Assembly (NCBI GenBank): GCA_017506865.1
Contig: JAFCMP010000223.1
Span: 1,302,001-1,366,000 of the forward strand
Length of the DNA stretch: 64,000 nucleotides
Origin: Tribonema minus
Lineage: Eukaryota; Sar; Xanthophyceae; Tribonematales; Tribonemataceae
Reading direction: 5' to 3'
The notes beneath the pieces are model-generated. The model was not told the DNA's origin, ran no database searches, and was given only the letters and a program-made list of their open reading frames with translations. This document shows, one piece after another, positions 1-13,100 of this stretch (positions are counted from its first letter, which is position 1; each line of letters begins with the position of its first letter). A program made the translations under genes and the position numbers.

Positions 1-2079
1 CTCGCAGCAGCTGCACTTGCTCTACGACGGCGTCACGAAGGAACAGGCAAGTGACAGTCTTGCTTGTGAGTGTGACAGTTACGCGTGTAACTGTAATCAT
101 GTAGTGTGTACAGTGCTCTTGTGACACGGTGCGGTGTACAAAGTGCAACGCCGCTGCCGCTCGCGCGCGCCATGCGCGCCAGTCACTGCGCCTCTCCGCA
201 CTGTCACTCTCTCACACAAACGACCACACGCTGCGCACGCATTGCTGCAGGTGGAACGGCTCCGCGTCCTCCAGCACATTGCGCGCAGCCACCTCAGGCG
301 CATGCGCGAGGCCGCTGCCGCCGCCGCAATCGCCGCCTGGTGGCGCCGCCGTGCGCGCCGCCTGCGCGCCGTGGCCGCGCTGCTGCGGCGCCGCGGCACC
401 GCCGCCGCGGTGCTGCTGGCGCCCGGCAGCAGCGCACAGGCCTGCGCCGCCATTGTGGAGCGCTGCCTCCGTGTGGTGCGGCCGAACGTGGCGGCACGCG
501 CCGCTGCTGCTGCTGCTGCTGCCGCCGTCGCGCCGCACCCGACCATTCGGCGCGTGCGCGCCGCTGCGTGCTGCGCGGTGGTGGGGTGGCCATGGCTGTG
601 GGGCGATGCCGTCACGGACGGCGTCATGGTGCTCAAGGGGAATGGGGGGGCAGGGGGAAAAGGGGGGGGCAAGAGAAGGGGGCTATATGGGGCACGGCGC
701 CTGGTGACATGCCGTATCAAGCCGAGAAGCGTCCGTATCTCTGCCGCCGTGATGCGCCGCAGCAGCGCGGGGGGCGCCGCGGCAGCAGCGATGATGCAGC
801 ACGCAGCTGCGCTGTGCATCTGCTGCTCAACGGCATGGACGAGCACTGACGCATGCGCCGCTGGCGCCGGCGGCAGCAGCGGTGCCGCTGACGCCGTCGG
901 CAGCAGCGGCGGCATCGGGCACACTGGCATTGGCGGCGGCGGCGGTGGCGACGCGGCGGGCGCGAGACGCAGTGGCGGCGGTGCTGGCGGCAGCAGCGCT
1001 GGCAGCAGCATAAGCAGCGCTGCAGGTTGTGAGAATGAGGCATGCGATGCGTACCTGCTGCTGGCACGCGTGCTGCAGCGCATGCGCGCAGTTGCGGCGG
1101 CGGCGGGGCGGCCCGCGCCGGTGGTGGCCCTCGAGCCGCACGCGCTGCGGCAGGCGGCGGCGGCATCGCTGCAGGTGATGATTCCACACCATATGGGCCC
1201 ATTGCGGCTCTGATGATGCTGCACGCGCATTCATGATTAGACGCTGCAAATGAGAGACAGAGAGTCAGGGCGCGTGGGTCAAGCGCTCCGAAGGCCCAAG
1301 TACGTGACGCATGCAAACTTCATCAATATTGCGCTTGTGACTCGCCGACGCCAGTGGCGCACGCCCCCTTCTCACCGCTTTGGCACAACGCAATGTTGCT
1401 ACTACCTGAGTTCTTGACCGACACCAACTGTATGCATGTATGCAAAGCAGGCAGCGTGGCGCGGCTGGGCGGTACGGCGGGATCTGCTGCCGGCGCTCGT
1501 CGGCTGCGCCGTCATCGCGCGCGCGGCGCGCTGCCTGCAGCGCTGGTGGCGCTGGCGCAGCGGCGTGTGGCGGCGCCTGCGCCTGTGCGCCCGCCTGCGC
1601 GTGTACGCTCTCGCGCTGCGCGGCAGCAGCGGCCCGTCCAGCTCTTGTGTGCTGGCTGGTGATGCGTGCCCTGTGCGGCAAGACCATGGAGCAGGCAGCT
1701 ACAGCGGCAGCGGTGGTGGCTGCGTGGCGATGCAGGACGGCAGCCATTCCAGCATCAGCGGCAGCAGCAGCAGTGCGCGCGGCGGCAGCGGCGCGCGCAG
1801 CTCGAGACTCGCCAGCGGCGGCAGTGCAGATGCCTGCACTTTGTTTCTGGACTTGGAGACGTACTTTGCTTGTGCAGCAGATGCGCCACCAGAGCCCGCG
1901 CAACATTCAGCCAGCGACGCCGGCGCAGCAGCGGCGGCGGCGGCGGCGGCGGCAGTGAACGCTGCATCGGACGACAGCACGGCGATGACCGCCCGCACTG
2001 CATGTCGCGCTTTTGACGTGCCGGCATGGGCCGTCGCGTTGGCCAATGGTGCTGCTGCTGAACGTAGCAGCAGCAGCAG

Positions 2080-2110
<31 letters not shown>

Positions 2111-4630
2111 GCTGCTCAGGCGGATGCAGACCTTCCCGTTGCGGCGCTGCTGACGTGGGGAGTGTCGCCGGCTGGCGGAAGTGCGGTAGTTGCCAGCGCG
2201 GCGGCGGCGGCAGCAGCGGCAGGAGCAGCGGCGGCAGCGGCGACAGCGGAGGCTGCAGCAGCGGCGGCAGCAGCGGCAGCATCAGCAGCTGCGGCGGCGG
2301 CAGCGGTTGAGTCGGCGGCCGCGGTGCTGGGCGTGAGGCTGGTGGCGCTGACGTTTGACACCGCCCGCATTGCGCGTCGCCGAGCGCTGCTGCTGTACAC
2401 GCGCACCTGGGACGCCGCGCAGCGCGGCACCATTGCGCTGCTGTCAGAGGGAATGGTGCGCGCCGCCTGCGACAGGCGCAGCGGCGGCGCCTGCAACAGC
2501 GGCAGCGCGCCCGTCTGCGCCATCCCTAGCCGTTGTTGCTCGGCGATTAGAGGCGCCATGGGTCAGCACATGCGCGGGAAAATGGAGGCGATGGCACAGG
2601 TGCTGGGGGTGCCAGCGCTGCCCGCTGCGCGCGCCGCGGCGCCGCCCGTGTGGTCGCGCGCGGGGGGCACAACCTCAACTTCAACTTCAACTTCACAGTC
2701 TCACACAACCCATACTCTGAGCGCTGATCAGAGCCTGCAGAGTGCGCTGACGGACAGCTTGCAGCGTCACTCGGGGGCAGCAGCGGATGCAGCGCATCAC
2801 CCACGCGGCAGCGGAAGGGGGGGCGGGGGAGGCGGCGGGGGGAAAGGCGAGCGGCGAGCACTGTGGCCGTCATCAGCGCCGTCGCGCGGGGGCGGGGGGC
2901 GGCGGCGGCAGAGGGGGGATGGGTGCGTGTTGCCGCCGGCGACGGCGCCGCCGCTGCTGCAGCGCTCGGGGCGCGAGGCGGAGAGGTGCGTGGTCCTTTT
3001 TCAACTTCAAGTGAGAGCGATGAAGGTCATGTGCGGTCACGTCAGATGTTTCGGCAACTCCCGTTTTTTGTGCTGTATCAGTCAGCTTACTTCACACCCT
3101 CTGGGGCTATGTAGCGGACAGCCACTTTGTCCACCGTTATGCTTTGTGCCCTCGAGTATTGAAAACAGACATGGCGTGCAGCGCGCACACTTGTTGAAGT
3201 TAATTTGCACACGTGTGCGTAACTTGATGTCAACGAGGTGCGCTGGTGACGCTTCAAATGCGCGTTGAACGCTGTCACCACATTGAAGCGTCACCTACCG
3301 GAAGTTGTGTGGGCACGCAGCGCTCTCTGTTGCGCGCAATGTCTGCGCGTGCTGATGAGCGATGGTGCGAGGTGAAGCACAGATGCTCGACAGCAGGTGC
3401 ACCTGCAGGGTCAATGGCTGCTTGACTGTTCGCGTCACTGGGCAGTTACATATGACCCCCAGGCGCGAAATGTGTCAACTGCATCAATCAGTCCATATGT
3501 ACTGTTACTAATGCGCTTTTGTACTGCTTCGCAGGTGTATCCAAACGCCGTTCCCCGAACGCGCGAGCACGTCGTCCGAGCAGCGCAGCACTGCGGCCTT
3601 CAGTCCCGTGCGATTGACAGATGCGGGCGTGCCAGAGGCGTGGATGGCAGCAGCAGCTGGTGCTGCAGCACCGCTCAGCACGCAGGTGAGCGTCATCACA
3701 ACTGGGTATGCAAATGTCATGAGTGTGTGCATACCCATCATCTCCATTGCTGACAGGGATCGAGCATGACATGCGCGCCCTCCCAAACTTCCGCGTTGCT
3801 CTGTTGTCAGCAATGCTGAAGCGGATCTGAAATTGCTGCCATGGTCAACTCCCAGCGCGTCTCATCGTGTGATGGCGATGTACAGTGACTGGCGCAGTGC
3901 CATAGCCCCCTCCCCCTAAGAACACCCCCGTTTACAGTACAGGGCCGTGTGAGTCTCTCTTCGGAGAAGGAATGTTGCATTGAGTGTACATCCCAAGAGA
4001 GGGTTTTTTGCGCCCCCATGAAAGCGAAATGAATAAAGTACAGGGCTGTTTTCAACTATAGCTTTGGGCAGCGTTGTTCAAGTTTCTTCACCTTCAAGTC
4101 TGTCCCTTGGGAGGCGTGCAGGCCCAGGACCATGCGCTTAATAGCAGCCCTCGGGCATGCGGAAAGCGCAACATCAACTTTGCCTTCTCCTGAAACAGAA
4201 GTGACACGATCACCCAAAAGTTCATTTTCCCCAAACGAGTCACCCGGCATGATGCCCTATCACTGCCGCGCCTGTGCGTGCCTCATGCGCAGGCGGCAGC
4301 GCCAGCGACGGTGGCAGCAGCGGCGCGCGTCCACGCCGCACGCGGCGCGGCGGCGCTGCGCCGCGCGGAGACCGCCGACGCCGCCGCGCGCCGCCGCAGC
4401 GCCGCGACCCTCGCCACCGCCCTCTCCAAGCTGTCCGACGAGCGGCGGCTGCAGGAGGGGGAGGCGGCGCGGGGGGGGCGCGCGGGGGCGGCGCGCGCGC
4501 AGGCGGCAGCGCTCCACGAGCAGCGCGCGGCGGCGGCGGCGGCGCGGGACGACGCGCGGCGGTTCGCGGCGGGGGCGGGGGGGGTGCTGCGGCGGGGGGG
4601 GGCGCGCGCGGCGAGCGCGCAGCGCGCGAG
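1..4630 (+). CDS. IQ-like / coiled-coil low-complexity protein (partial, 5' end outside window)
   Basis: Exons inferred by phase-compatible splicing: <1-46, 251-1174, 1451-2985, 3535-3685 and 4293-4630. The first intron uses a GC donor (CAG|GCAAGT). The joined frame reads through QQLHLLYDGVTKEQ into VERLRVLQHIARSHLRRM, a basic helical stretch. IQ-like Trp/Arg-rich segments follow (AAAIAAWWRRRARR near 320; AARCLQRWWRWRSG near 1530), then long Ala, Ser and Gly runs. The 4293-4630 exon is Ala/Arg/Glu-rich and looks like a coiled coil (LSKLSDERRLQEGEAARG). IQ segments usually bind calmodulin or myosin light chains, so a scaffold or cytoskeletal role is possible, but I do not recognise a family. 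The stretch 629-762 is G-rich and might be an unspliced intron, although the frame stays open. The last exon ends in phase 2 and continues downstream. Confidence 0.55.
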
Positions 4631-5965
4631 GTACGGATGTGACAGTACAGTCAGAGAACATGTCGTCTAGAAGTGATCGGCAAAGCGCGTTGAGACACCT
4701 TCACGGTGTTCGCAAGACACGTGTAGGCTCTGGTTGCAAGCTGGGCATCCACCATCTGGGCTTTTTCGCGCCTTCAGCGACAATTAATTAAAAGTACATT
4801 CAGAGGCGCACAGGGTGCGGGTGAGTGCGCTGATAGTGCTTGGCCTGATAGCTAAGGGTGGGGGTTACGTTGAGGGGTAGGGGTAGGGTCAGGGTTAAGG
4901 TCAATGAGCGCGCAGCATGCAAGAATGAGACAACTTGAACATTTGCAGCGCGTCTAGGTGCATCCTGCATGATAGAGTGGGGGTTACATCATCAGCAGCC
5001 GATGAAAAACGGGCATTTCTACAGCTGGCACTCTGTCCGCATCTGAGCGCAGCCTCCCTGTCTGCACCTGAGCGCTGTTGCCCTCGTCTCATTTGAGCAC
5101 TGCCACACACTGTCCACGTCTATTGTCACAGCCACCTGCAGCACCTGCAGATGAAGGTCAGCAAGAGCCAGACGACTCGTACGGAGTCGAGAGGCAGGGC
5201 ATATCAGGTGGGTCGGCTGGGCACTTTGCCGCTATTGTATTCACCATCGTGCTCAACAGCATGACACGTTGATGGCGAGACGTATCTTTCAAGCACCAGT
5301 CCTGAATTTGCTGCTCTGGACCAAGGCGAGGAGCCCTTGTGGTTTTACTTTTACTGGATAAATGGCCATGCTGATATGGTGCATGGCTGTGCCAGTGCAT
5401 GGTGATTGTGCGGGCGTTGCACTGTGAAAGGAATTGTCCAAGATTGACATGAGGTGCATGTTTTGCAGTTGAGCACAAGTTGCAGTAGCATACTTCAAGA
5501 AGTGGCACTTTCGATGCGCTTACGGATAGTAGCACAACGCCATTGCATTTGGACGATCACGGTCTCGGCTCACACTTGCCTACTGCTCCAGCTGTGTGTG
5601 TATGGCTCAGTGTGTCATGTTTGTTCAGTTACAACAGTTACACACATATACTCGCATCACGTACATCTTGGTTGTATGCTCCTTCTACTGCCATGCCCAC
5701 TGACACGCATGGCAATCAACCAGCTCCTTTTGAAGGGACACATTGCTTGCGCGATGCCAAACAAACTGTTTCAACTTCCCCCTTTTCTCTCCGGAAACTC
5801 TGCTACAGGCGCTGGTCGACGAGCAGCAACGACGCCAGCGCTGCGCACCAGGGCAGAGGCTGCTGCACTTGCGCACGCAAACGGTGCTGCCCGTTGCTGC
5901 ACCAGCTGCGGGAACAGAACTTCAACATGAAGTTTCAATGCTGAGCAGCGCGGGGCCTGCTTCCT
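4631..5965 (+). other. Unresolved 3' end of the preceding gene; two candidate exons
   Basis: Two stretches look like exons. About 5130-5207 follows a CAG and reads PADEGQQEPDDSYGVERQ before a GTGGGT donor. About 5809-5940 follows CTACAG; its three frames all stay open for 40-50 codons, so its frame is undecided. Neither joins the phase-2 end at 4630 without an additional exon. Between them (4790-5110) lie TTAGGG-like degenerate repeats (4851-4905) and nothing else recognisable. Confidence 0.3.
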
Positions 5966-7166
5966 GACCTGAGTAGCGTGCGCCTCCCGCACTACATGCT
6001 ATTGTGCGGCATTGCTGATATCTGCAGCAAGGCGGTTCTAGAGAGCACCAGCTGCACACTTGTAGCCAGATGGCGGCAGGATGTGCGAAGTGGCACGTTG
6101 TAGGTGCTGCCAGGAAGTGCTGGTGTGCTGCTTTGAATCAAGCTTATGATGGATCCTACATGTGGTCATGCATGTCTGTATACACGTATACATGCACACG
6201 TTTTTCATTCTCATGGTCCGCCTATACCGGAGTCTGCGCCATGCAACTTTTTTGCTCTCTGTTCGTAATTTAGAAGTGACACATGATGAGTCTGCGTGTC
6301 ACCCGCCGAAGCATGCGCACAAAAAACATTGCACGCAGCTGTAGCCACTTTCCTGCCTACGTGATCGCAGTGACGGTTGTAGAGAGATGAGGCCATGGCG
6401 CACCTTTTCAAAAGGAAAGGCGAACAGCAGTAATCCTGAGCAGCTTCACGTGTTTCACCATGCAAAAAGCTGCTAGTGCTTGTCCAGATGTCAATGTATG
6501 CATCCACTCTACAACCAAGTATATCGCCAGTGTCTTCCTGGGGGGCATGGCCTTGGCCATCGGTGTATGCAGGGATAAGTGCGGGCTTTCCATAGAAGCA
6601 GCGCCCTATATTGTCCGCGTCTGCACAAGTGCTGCCTCCACTATCGTACGCGGATCCCTTGCATATGCATCTTTTTGATTGAATGCAAGCATTTATGCTT
6701 CTGCCTGCGTGCTGGTATGTCCCAGCCATAATGCTCCAAAAGTGGGCTGTGCTCCAGGCTTGCAGTTCATTATAGCACCACGCGACGGTGCAATGCTTGA
6801 GCAGCAGCACGCAGAGCACCTTGCTCGTGCACGAGCAGGGAGAAGCAGCAGCAGCAACAGCACCTGGCACACCAGGTTTCAACGACAGGGGGGGGGGAGA
6901 GTCGCTCTTTTTTGAAGTTTTTTTCACTCGCAGCTAATCTTGGGGGTGCTAATCTTGCCGGATTTTTTTTTCATCAAAGCGACGAATTGTGCTGCTTCGC
7001 GATCAGGGGCAGCGGCGGTGTCATGCTCAAGGTACGTCGTGTTGGCGGCTAGGCCGCGCGGTCACGCATCAACTTTGGCAGGGGCGCAAGGCCGGCCTGA
7101 AATTTGTGTGCCCCCAGAAATCGAAGCATAGTGAAGGAGGCCTGGCAGGCAGGCGCGTGGCGAGCC
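5966..7166. other. Intergenic / 5' flank of NB-ARC-TPR gene
   Basis: No convincing gene seen. A 238-codon open frame on the minus strand (6927-6211) has Cys/Thr-rich, non-repetitive sequence, but lacks the G/C third-position bias of real exons here and resembles no family I know. The last 200 bases before the start at 7167 contain no clear TATA-like signal. Confidence 0.4.
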
Positions 7167-10100
7167 ATGGACTTCGAGGCGCGGGCGAGGAATCAAGGCA
7201 TCAAGGTCCTGCACCAGAAAGATGGCAAGAAGGAAAAGAAGCTGCTCAAGGTGGAGGCGAAGGGAGGCAAGGCTTCCCTGGTGCTGTACTCTCGCAACAT
7301 GTCGCTCGCAGGGCGCTCACGCAAAGCCATAGAGCTCACCGACATCCGCTCCGTGGCAAGAGTATCAGACTCCACCACCCCTCGCGCAGGACGGGGCCTC
7401 TCTCGCCTGGGTTCCGCTAGTTCAGCCACAAGCCTCATGGAGACAAGCTTCTACCTTCGCATTCACGTAAACGACCCAGGCCAGTCATTTGACATCGCCG
7501 CTTACACGGATGCGGAGACCGTGGACATCGAGAGGTGCCTCGTCAAGCTACTCGGCGGGCCGCCTGCGGAGGTCGCCGAGCCAGTTACCCCCCTCGAACA
7601 GGCCGATGCACCTTACATGGGGCGCTCCCCGCTCCAAGAAAAGGTATCTCCGGCCTCATATGCCAGCGCCAAGGCTGCCTTCATGGGCGATATGAGAGCG
7701 CGCAGCGTCATCCTTGGCAACAACGGCGGCGCGGAGGCAGATCAGGGAGCCTCGACACCAGAGAGGCGCGGCCTCGTTCGCAGCAACTCGATGGGGGGGC
7801 CACAGGGCCTCAGCGATGCAGTGCCAGAGCTGCCCGCCCACTATGTACAGCGCCCGGAGGAGCTCCAGGCGATCACCGACCTCATGACCAAAAGCAAGGA
7901 CGCACGCGACGCGGCGCCGCGGCGCCGCAGCGACGGCGGCGGCGGCGGCGGCGACACCCAGGGCTCCATGGCCTGCCTGCTGTCACCAACAGCGACAGGC
8001 AAGACGGTGCTCGCGGTGGCTGCGATGCACGACGACGCAGTGCGCACATCCTGCGACGACGCCGTCGTGTGGCTAGACGTCGGCCGCGGCGGCGCGCGCC
8101 GCCTCGCCTCCATCATAGAATCCGCCATGGGGCAGCTGTCGGATCTCGGAGGCGCCGCCGCCGGCCGCAGCGGCAGCGGCAGCGCCGCCAACGCGTTCGC
8201 GGGGCGCTTCGTCGACGTCGTGCAGGCGGCGGAGGCGCTGGCGGCGCTGACGCGCGCGCTGCTGGCGGCGCGCGCCGCCGCGCCGCGCCCAATCATCGTG
8301 CTCGACGACGTCTGGGAGCCGGACGTCGTGCAGGCGTTCGAGGAGGTGGGCCTGCGGCTGCTGGTGACGACGCGCAGCGACAGGGTCGCGCGCCGCGTCG
8401 GCCTCGCGCGCACGGTCACCGTCGGCGGCCTGGAGCCCGCGGCGGCGCGCGCGCTGCTGTGCCGCGCCGCGCGCACGCGCCGCCTGCCGCCCGACGCGCG
8501 CGGCATCCTGGCGGCGCTGGGCTCGCCGCCGCTCGCCGTCGCCGCCGCCGGCGCCGCGCTGCAGCACGCGCCGTCGTGGGACGGCTTCCTGTCCGGCAGC
8601 GGCGGCGGCGGCGGCGGCGCGCGGCGGCGCGGCGGCGCGGAGCCGGACCGCTCCGCGCGGTCGATAGCGACGTCCGGCTCGAGCTCCACGCTCATTGGCG
8701 GCGGCGCGTCGAGCTACTTTGAGGCGGGCGCCGCACAGCTCGCGGATGGCGCGGACGGGGAGAATGGCGGCGGCGGCGACGGCAGGGAGCGCGGCGGCGG
8801 CGGCGGCGGCGGCAAGGAGAGGTCCCGCAGGGACAGCGATGCGGCGACTGCCAAGGCCATTGCGGCAGGCACGGCGGCGGCGGCGGTGACGAACGGCAGC
8901 ACCGCTGGCACCGCGGCAGCAACGGCGGCGGCGACGCCGCAGCTGCTCGCCGCCACGGTGGAGCTGCGCGGCGCGCTCTTCCTGGCGATGAACGCGCTCC
9001 CCGCGGAGTTCCGCGAGATGTACGACATGATCGCGGCGCTGCCACCGGCGCTGCCGCTGACGGCGCACCTGCTGGCGGCGCTCTGGGAAGTGGAGGAGGG
9101 CACGGCGGCGCTGCTGGCGAGCAGCATGGAGTCGCTGAGCCTGCTGCAGCGGCGCGGCCCCGGGGTGTTTGCGCTCGGCTACGACCTGCACGCGGCGGTG
9201 GTGGCGGCGGCGGCGGACAACGCGGACGCGTCCGCGCGGCACCTGCTCGCGCTGAGCAATGCCATGACGTACCTCAGCGCGCTGGACACGCTGTGCCGCT
9301 ACGTCGCGCGCGGCGAAGGTGAGCGCGCGCTCACTATATAGTTGCGACCTCAACGGTATCTCTGATTGAAGTCCAACCACTGGTGCGTCTGTGCGCACGC
9401 ATCGTGGGTCGCAGCGTGCAATTGCAGATGCTCGTGGCATTCCCTGTGCACTGCTGCACCAGGCTCCATTGCAAGTGCCCGATTTGGGATTATGAAACAC
9501 TTTTGCAAGCCATCTTCAAAACGTTGCAGTTTGGCCACTTGCAAGCCAAAGCGCGGCGGCCGTTCAGCTGTACTCGAGGAGGAGGCACCGACACTGGCTG
9601 CCGTCGATCAAGTCAAGGCGCCGATGTGCCTGCAGGTTCATAGCAGCCCCCTGCAGCCACACGGCAGTGCATGCTTGCACATCAACACCACACACAACTC
9701 AGAATTCTCCGCTCTCCACTCCTCCCCCCTTCTCGCGATCATCGCAGTGCCGCTGCTGCTCGCGCTGTGGGGCGGCTTCGAGCCGCACGCCGCGTGCGGC
9801 TGCTACGTCTCGCACCTCGGCGCGCTGCGCGCGGAGGCGGACGCGCTCGCGTCGCGCGGCATCGGCCAGGCGCACATGGACGTCGCCATCGCCGCCAACC
9901 TCGTCTCCGAGTTTGCCGTCGCGGCGGGCTGCGCGTGCGCGCTCGAAGCGCTGCAGGGCGAGGTCAACGCGCTCGCGGACGCGCTCGGCGCCGACGAGGA
10001 AGATGGCGGCGCGCCGCTGCCGCCCGCCGGCGCGCGCGCGCTGCGGCGCCTGCGCTGCCGCCTCGGCGTCCTGTACTCGTACGCGGCGCGCCCGGACGAG

Positions 10101-13100
10101 GCGATACCGCAGCTGCGCGCGTGCCTGGACGGCGGCGGCGGCAGCAGTGCTCAGAACGGCGGCGGCGGCGGGGGGTACCGCGCGAGCGATACGGAGATGC
10201 TGTCGAGCAGCTGCGCGGCGGTGCTGGAGGAGCGGTCTTGCGAGAACCTGGGGAGGGCGCTGCTATACACGCGCGGCGCGGCGGCGGACGCGGAGGCGGA
10301 GGTGCGGAGCGTCACCGGCTGCTGCTGGTGGTGTGAACTTCATGTAGACGTGCTTCGCTCTTGTGCTAGAGTTGGCGTCCCGGTCTCTATGGGCAAGCCA
10401 ATGTCATCGGCTGCTGGTGGTGGTGGTGGTGTGAACTTCAAGTGTACGACACGCTTCGCTTTTTGCTAGAGTCGGCACGCAGGTCTTGTGATAGAAGCAG
10501 TAATCTAGTGTGTGTTGTAGCAAGTATTGCACCAAGTGGATTGGCGGGCTCTGGGGAGCTGCTTCTCGCTTCTGTCAACGATTGGTACACGTATTACTTC
10601 AACGTCACCGCAGGGTACAGAACCTCTGTGCAAACAACGTGATAGTTGCGCAGCTGCTGACCTGATGAAAAAGGAAGGTACAGCTCTCATGTACGGCTGG
10701 GGTCTATAATCAGACGTCCTTCTGTTACACCACCTCTGTGTCCTGACCGGTCAGACCCTCTTGCACGGAGACCTCGATTGTGCACGGGACACACAGCATC
10801 GATAAGCTTCATGGCATGGCTGCCATAAATGTTTATTACCATAACCCTAAATCTACTTCTAAGCAGCAACAGTGCCCAACTGCTTAGCTGCCGCAGCAGT
10901 GCTCAACTGTTGTCGCAAGCGCTCAAGCCATGCAGTCAGTGCGAACGCGCCCTGCGCCGGCATGACGCAGTCAAGCAACAGCCCGTCGGCCCGCTGCTCA
11001 ACGAGTACTCGCCTTGCGGCGGCGTTGGACTGCGCTCTTTTGAACTTCACAACTTCCTTCCCCTCACCACCATCATTCAGGAGCGCTGCAACAATACCAA
11101 CTCACTCTCGAGCGTCGCTCGCGACCCCCCTGCGCTCGCCCCCCGCAGGCGCTGTACGCGCGCGCGGCAGCGGCGCGCGCCTCCGACCCCCTCCTCGACG
11201 AGCCGCTCGCGGCGGCCATGGACGCGCGCGCGTGGCTCTCGCTCGCGGACCTCGTGCGCCGCGCCGGCTCGCACGAGCGCGCCACGGAGCTGTACAAGCG
11301 CGCGCAGGCGCTGCGCGAGCGCGCCCTGGGGCCCGCGCACCCCACCGTCGCGGCGTGCATGGAGGGGCAGGGGAAGGTGGCGCTGGCGCGCGGGAGGGGG
11401 GCGATGCCGGAGGCGGAGGCGAAGTTCGCGGCGGCACGCGCGCTGCGCGAGGCGTACTTTCTGGACGGGCACCCGTCCATCGCGGCCGCGCTGGAGCGCG
11501 AAGCCGGTCAGTTATTGAAGTAGCGCTTCAATAATGTACTTCAACTACTGATGCTCGGTGTTCTGTGTTGCTGGAGCGCGAAGCGGGTCAGTGCTTGAAG
11601 TAGCGATGCACTTCAACTGATGTACTTCAACTAGTCATGCTGGGTTTTGTGTGGTCTGGTGAGCGCTCTGTGTGCAGTGTGTCGCGGGGCGCGCTGCCTG
11701 TGCTGTCGCAGCGTTTGGGGCGGGCATTTCCTCAGTGAAGCACCAGTCGTGCGCTCTTCGCTGGTGCTGAGCTGCAGAAGAAGGTGCACGTGCACAGCTG
11801 CAGCAGCGCTGACTTAACTTGTCCTATATACCAATACAAACATGGGCAAGTAGTTCAGGCCGACCGTACGCTCACACAACCGCTCACACCACCGCCTCCT
11901 CCGCCGCGGCGCAGAGGTACGGTCCATGCTGGGCGATCTGGAGGGAGCGCGCGCACGCCTGCAGCGCTGCCTCGACATGCGCACGGCGGCGTTCGGCGAA
12001 ACCGACAGGACAGTCGGAGAGACGCTGCACATGCTCGCCGCGGTGCTGCTGCGGCAGCTCAGGGGGATGTCGACGACGGAGGGGGGGGGGAAGCCGCCAC
12101 TCAACGCGCGCACCCCCTCCATGGCGCTGGGAGCATCGCCCTTTGACCGGCTCGCGCCGCGCAGCGCCCCGTACACGCAGGTGCGCTGGTGTTGAAGTTT
12201 CTCTGCGTATGTTTGAAGTTCCTGGGTGCCTTGTCTGGATGTTTGGCATCCCTGCTGTGGCGCTTGGAGCGCCGCCCATTGACCGGCTCGCGCCGCGCAG
12301 CGCCCCCTACCATGTTGGTGCGCTGGTCTTGAAGTTCGCCGGGTGTCTTATTTGAGGTGTTTGTGGTGCCTGGTCGGAAGTTTTGGCATCCCCGCTGTGG
12401 CGCTTGGGGTGGCATGGCTCTCAGGCAACGCCCGCATGCATGTTCACGCACAACTCCGCAGGATCTCGCAACATCAGGCGGATGTGTATCTTCAAGTCTC
12501 AAGCATCGCTGTGCTGAGCACCTGACAATGACCTTGAAAGTTGAAGTGACGATGAGGAACTGAAGTTGCAGCAACCCTCCTCCCCCACCCCCAGTCGTCA
12601 ACGCCACAACAGCTGCGCGCCGCACACACGCATTCATCCTCGTTTATTCTCCGCCCTCAGGTACCGGAGGCAGCTCCGGTAATCCAGCAGGCGGAGGCAT
12701 TCCTCAGGCGCGCGCTGAGCATTCTGGAGGGGTTCAGCGGCGAGGGGGAGGGAACGATGACCGCAGAATCTGGTGACGTAGTGGCGATGCTCTACCGGCT
12801 GCTGCTGGAGACAGGACGTATCGATCAGGCGGAGCCGCTGGCGGAGCGCTGGGTGACGTGGCTGGAGGACCAGGGCCGGACAGAGGCGAGTCACTTCTTC
12901 ACATTTGAAGTTTTACTCACATGTGAAGTTCACTGTCTTGGCAATCAAGTGAATGTTGTGTGTTTTCTGTACCAAGGAGGGCCGGACAGAGGCGAGTCAT
13001 TACTTCACGGGCGAGGTTGCTACTTCACATGTGAGGTCCACTGTTTCTGTTTTCTCATGAGTGTGCATTTTGGATATTCTCACTGAGGGACAGAGGAAGA

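Noticed and set aside
6211-6927. 238-codon minus-strand ORF
   Set aside because: No codon bias, no recognisable motif, no splice or start context; kept only as a note.
8073-9500. 475-codon minus-strand ORF
   Set aside because: Antisense shadow of the GC-rich NB-ARC exon; the sense strand carries the recognisable domain.
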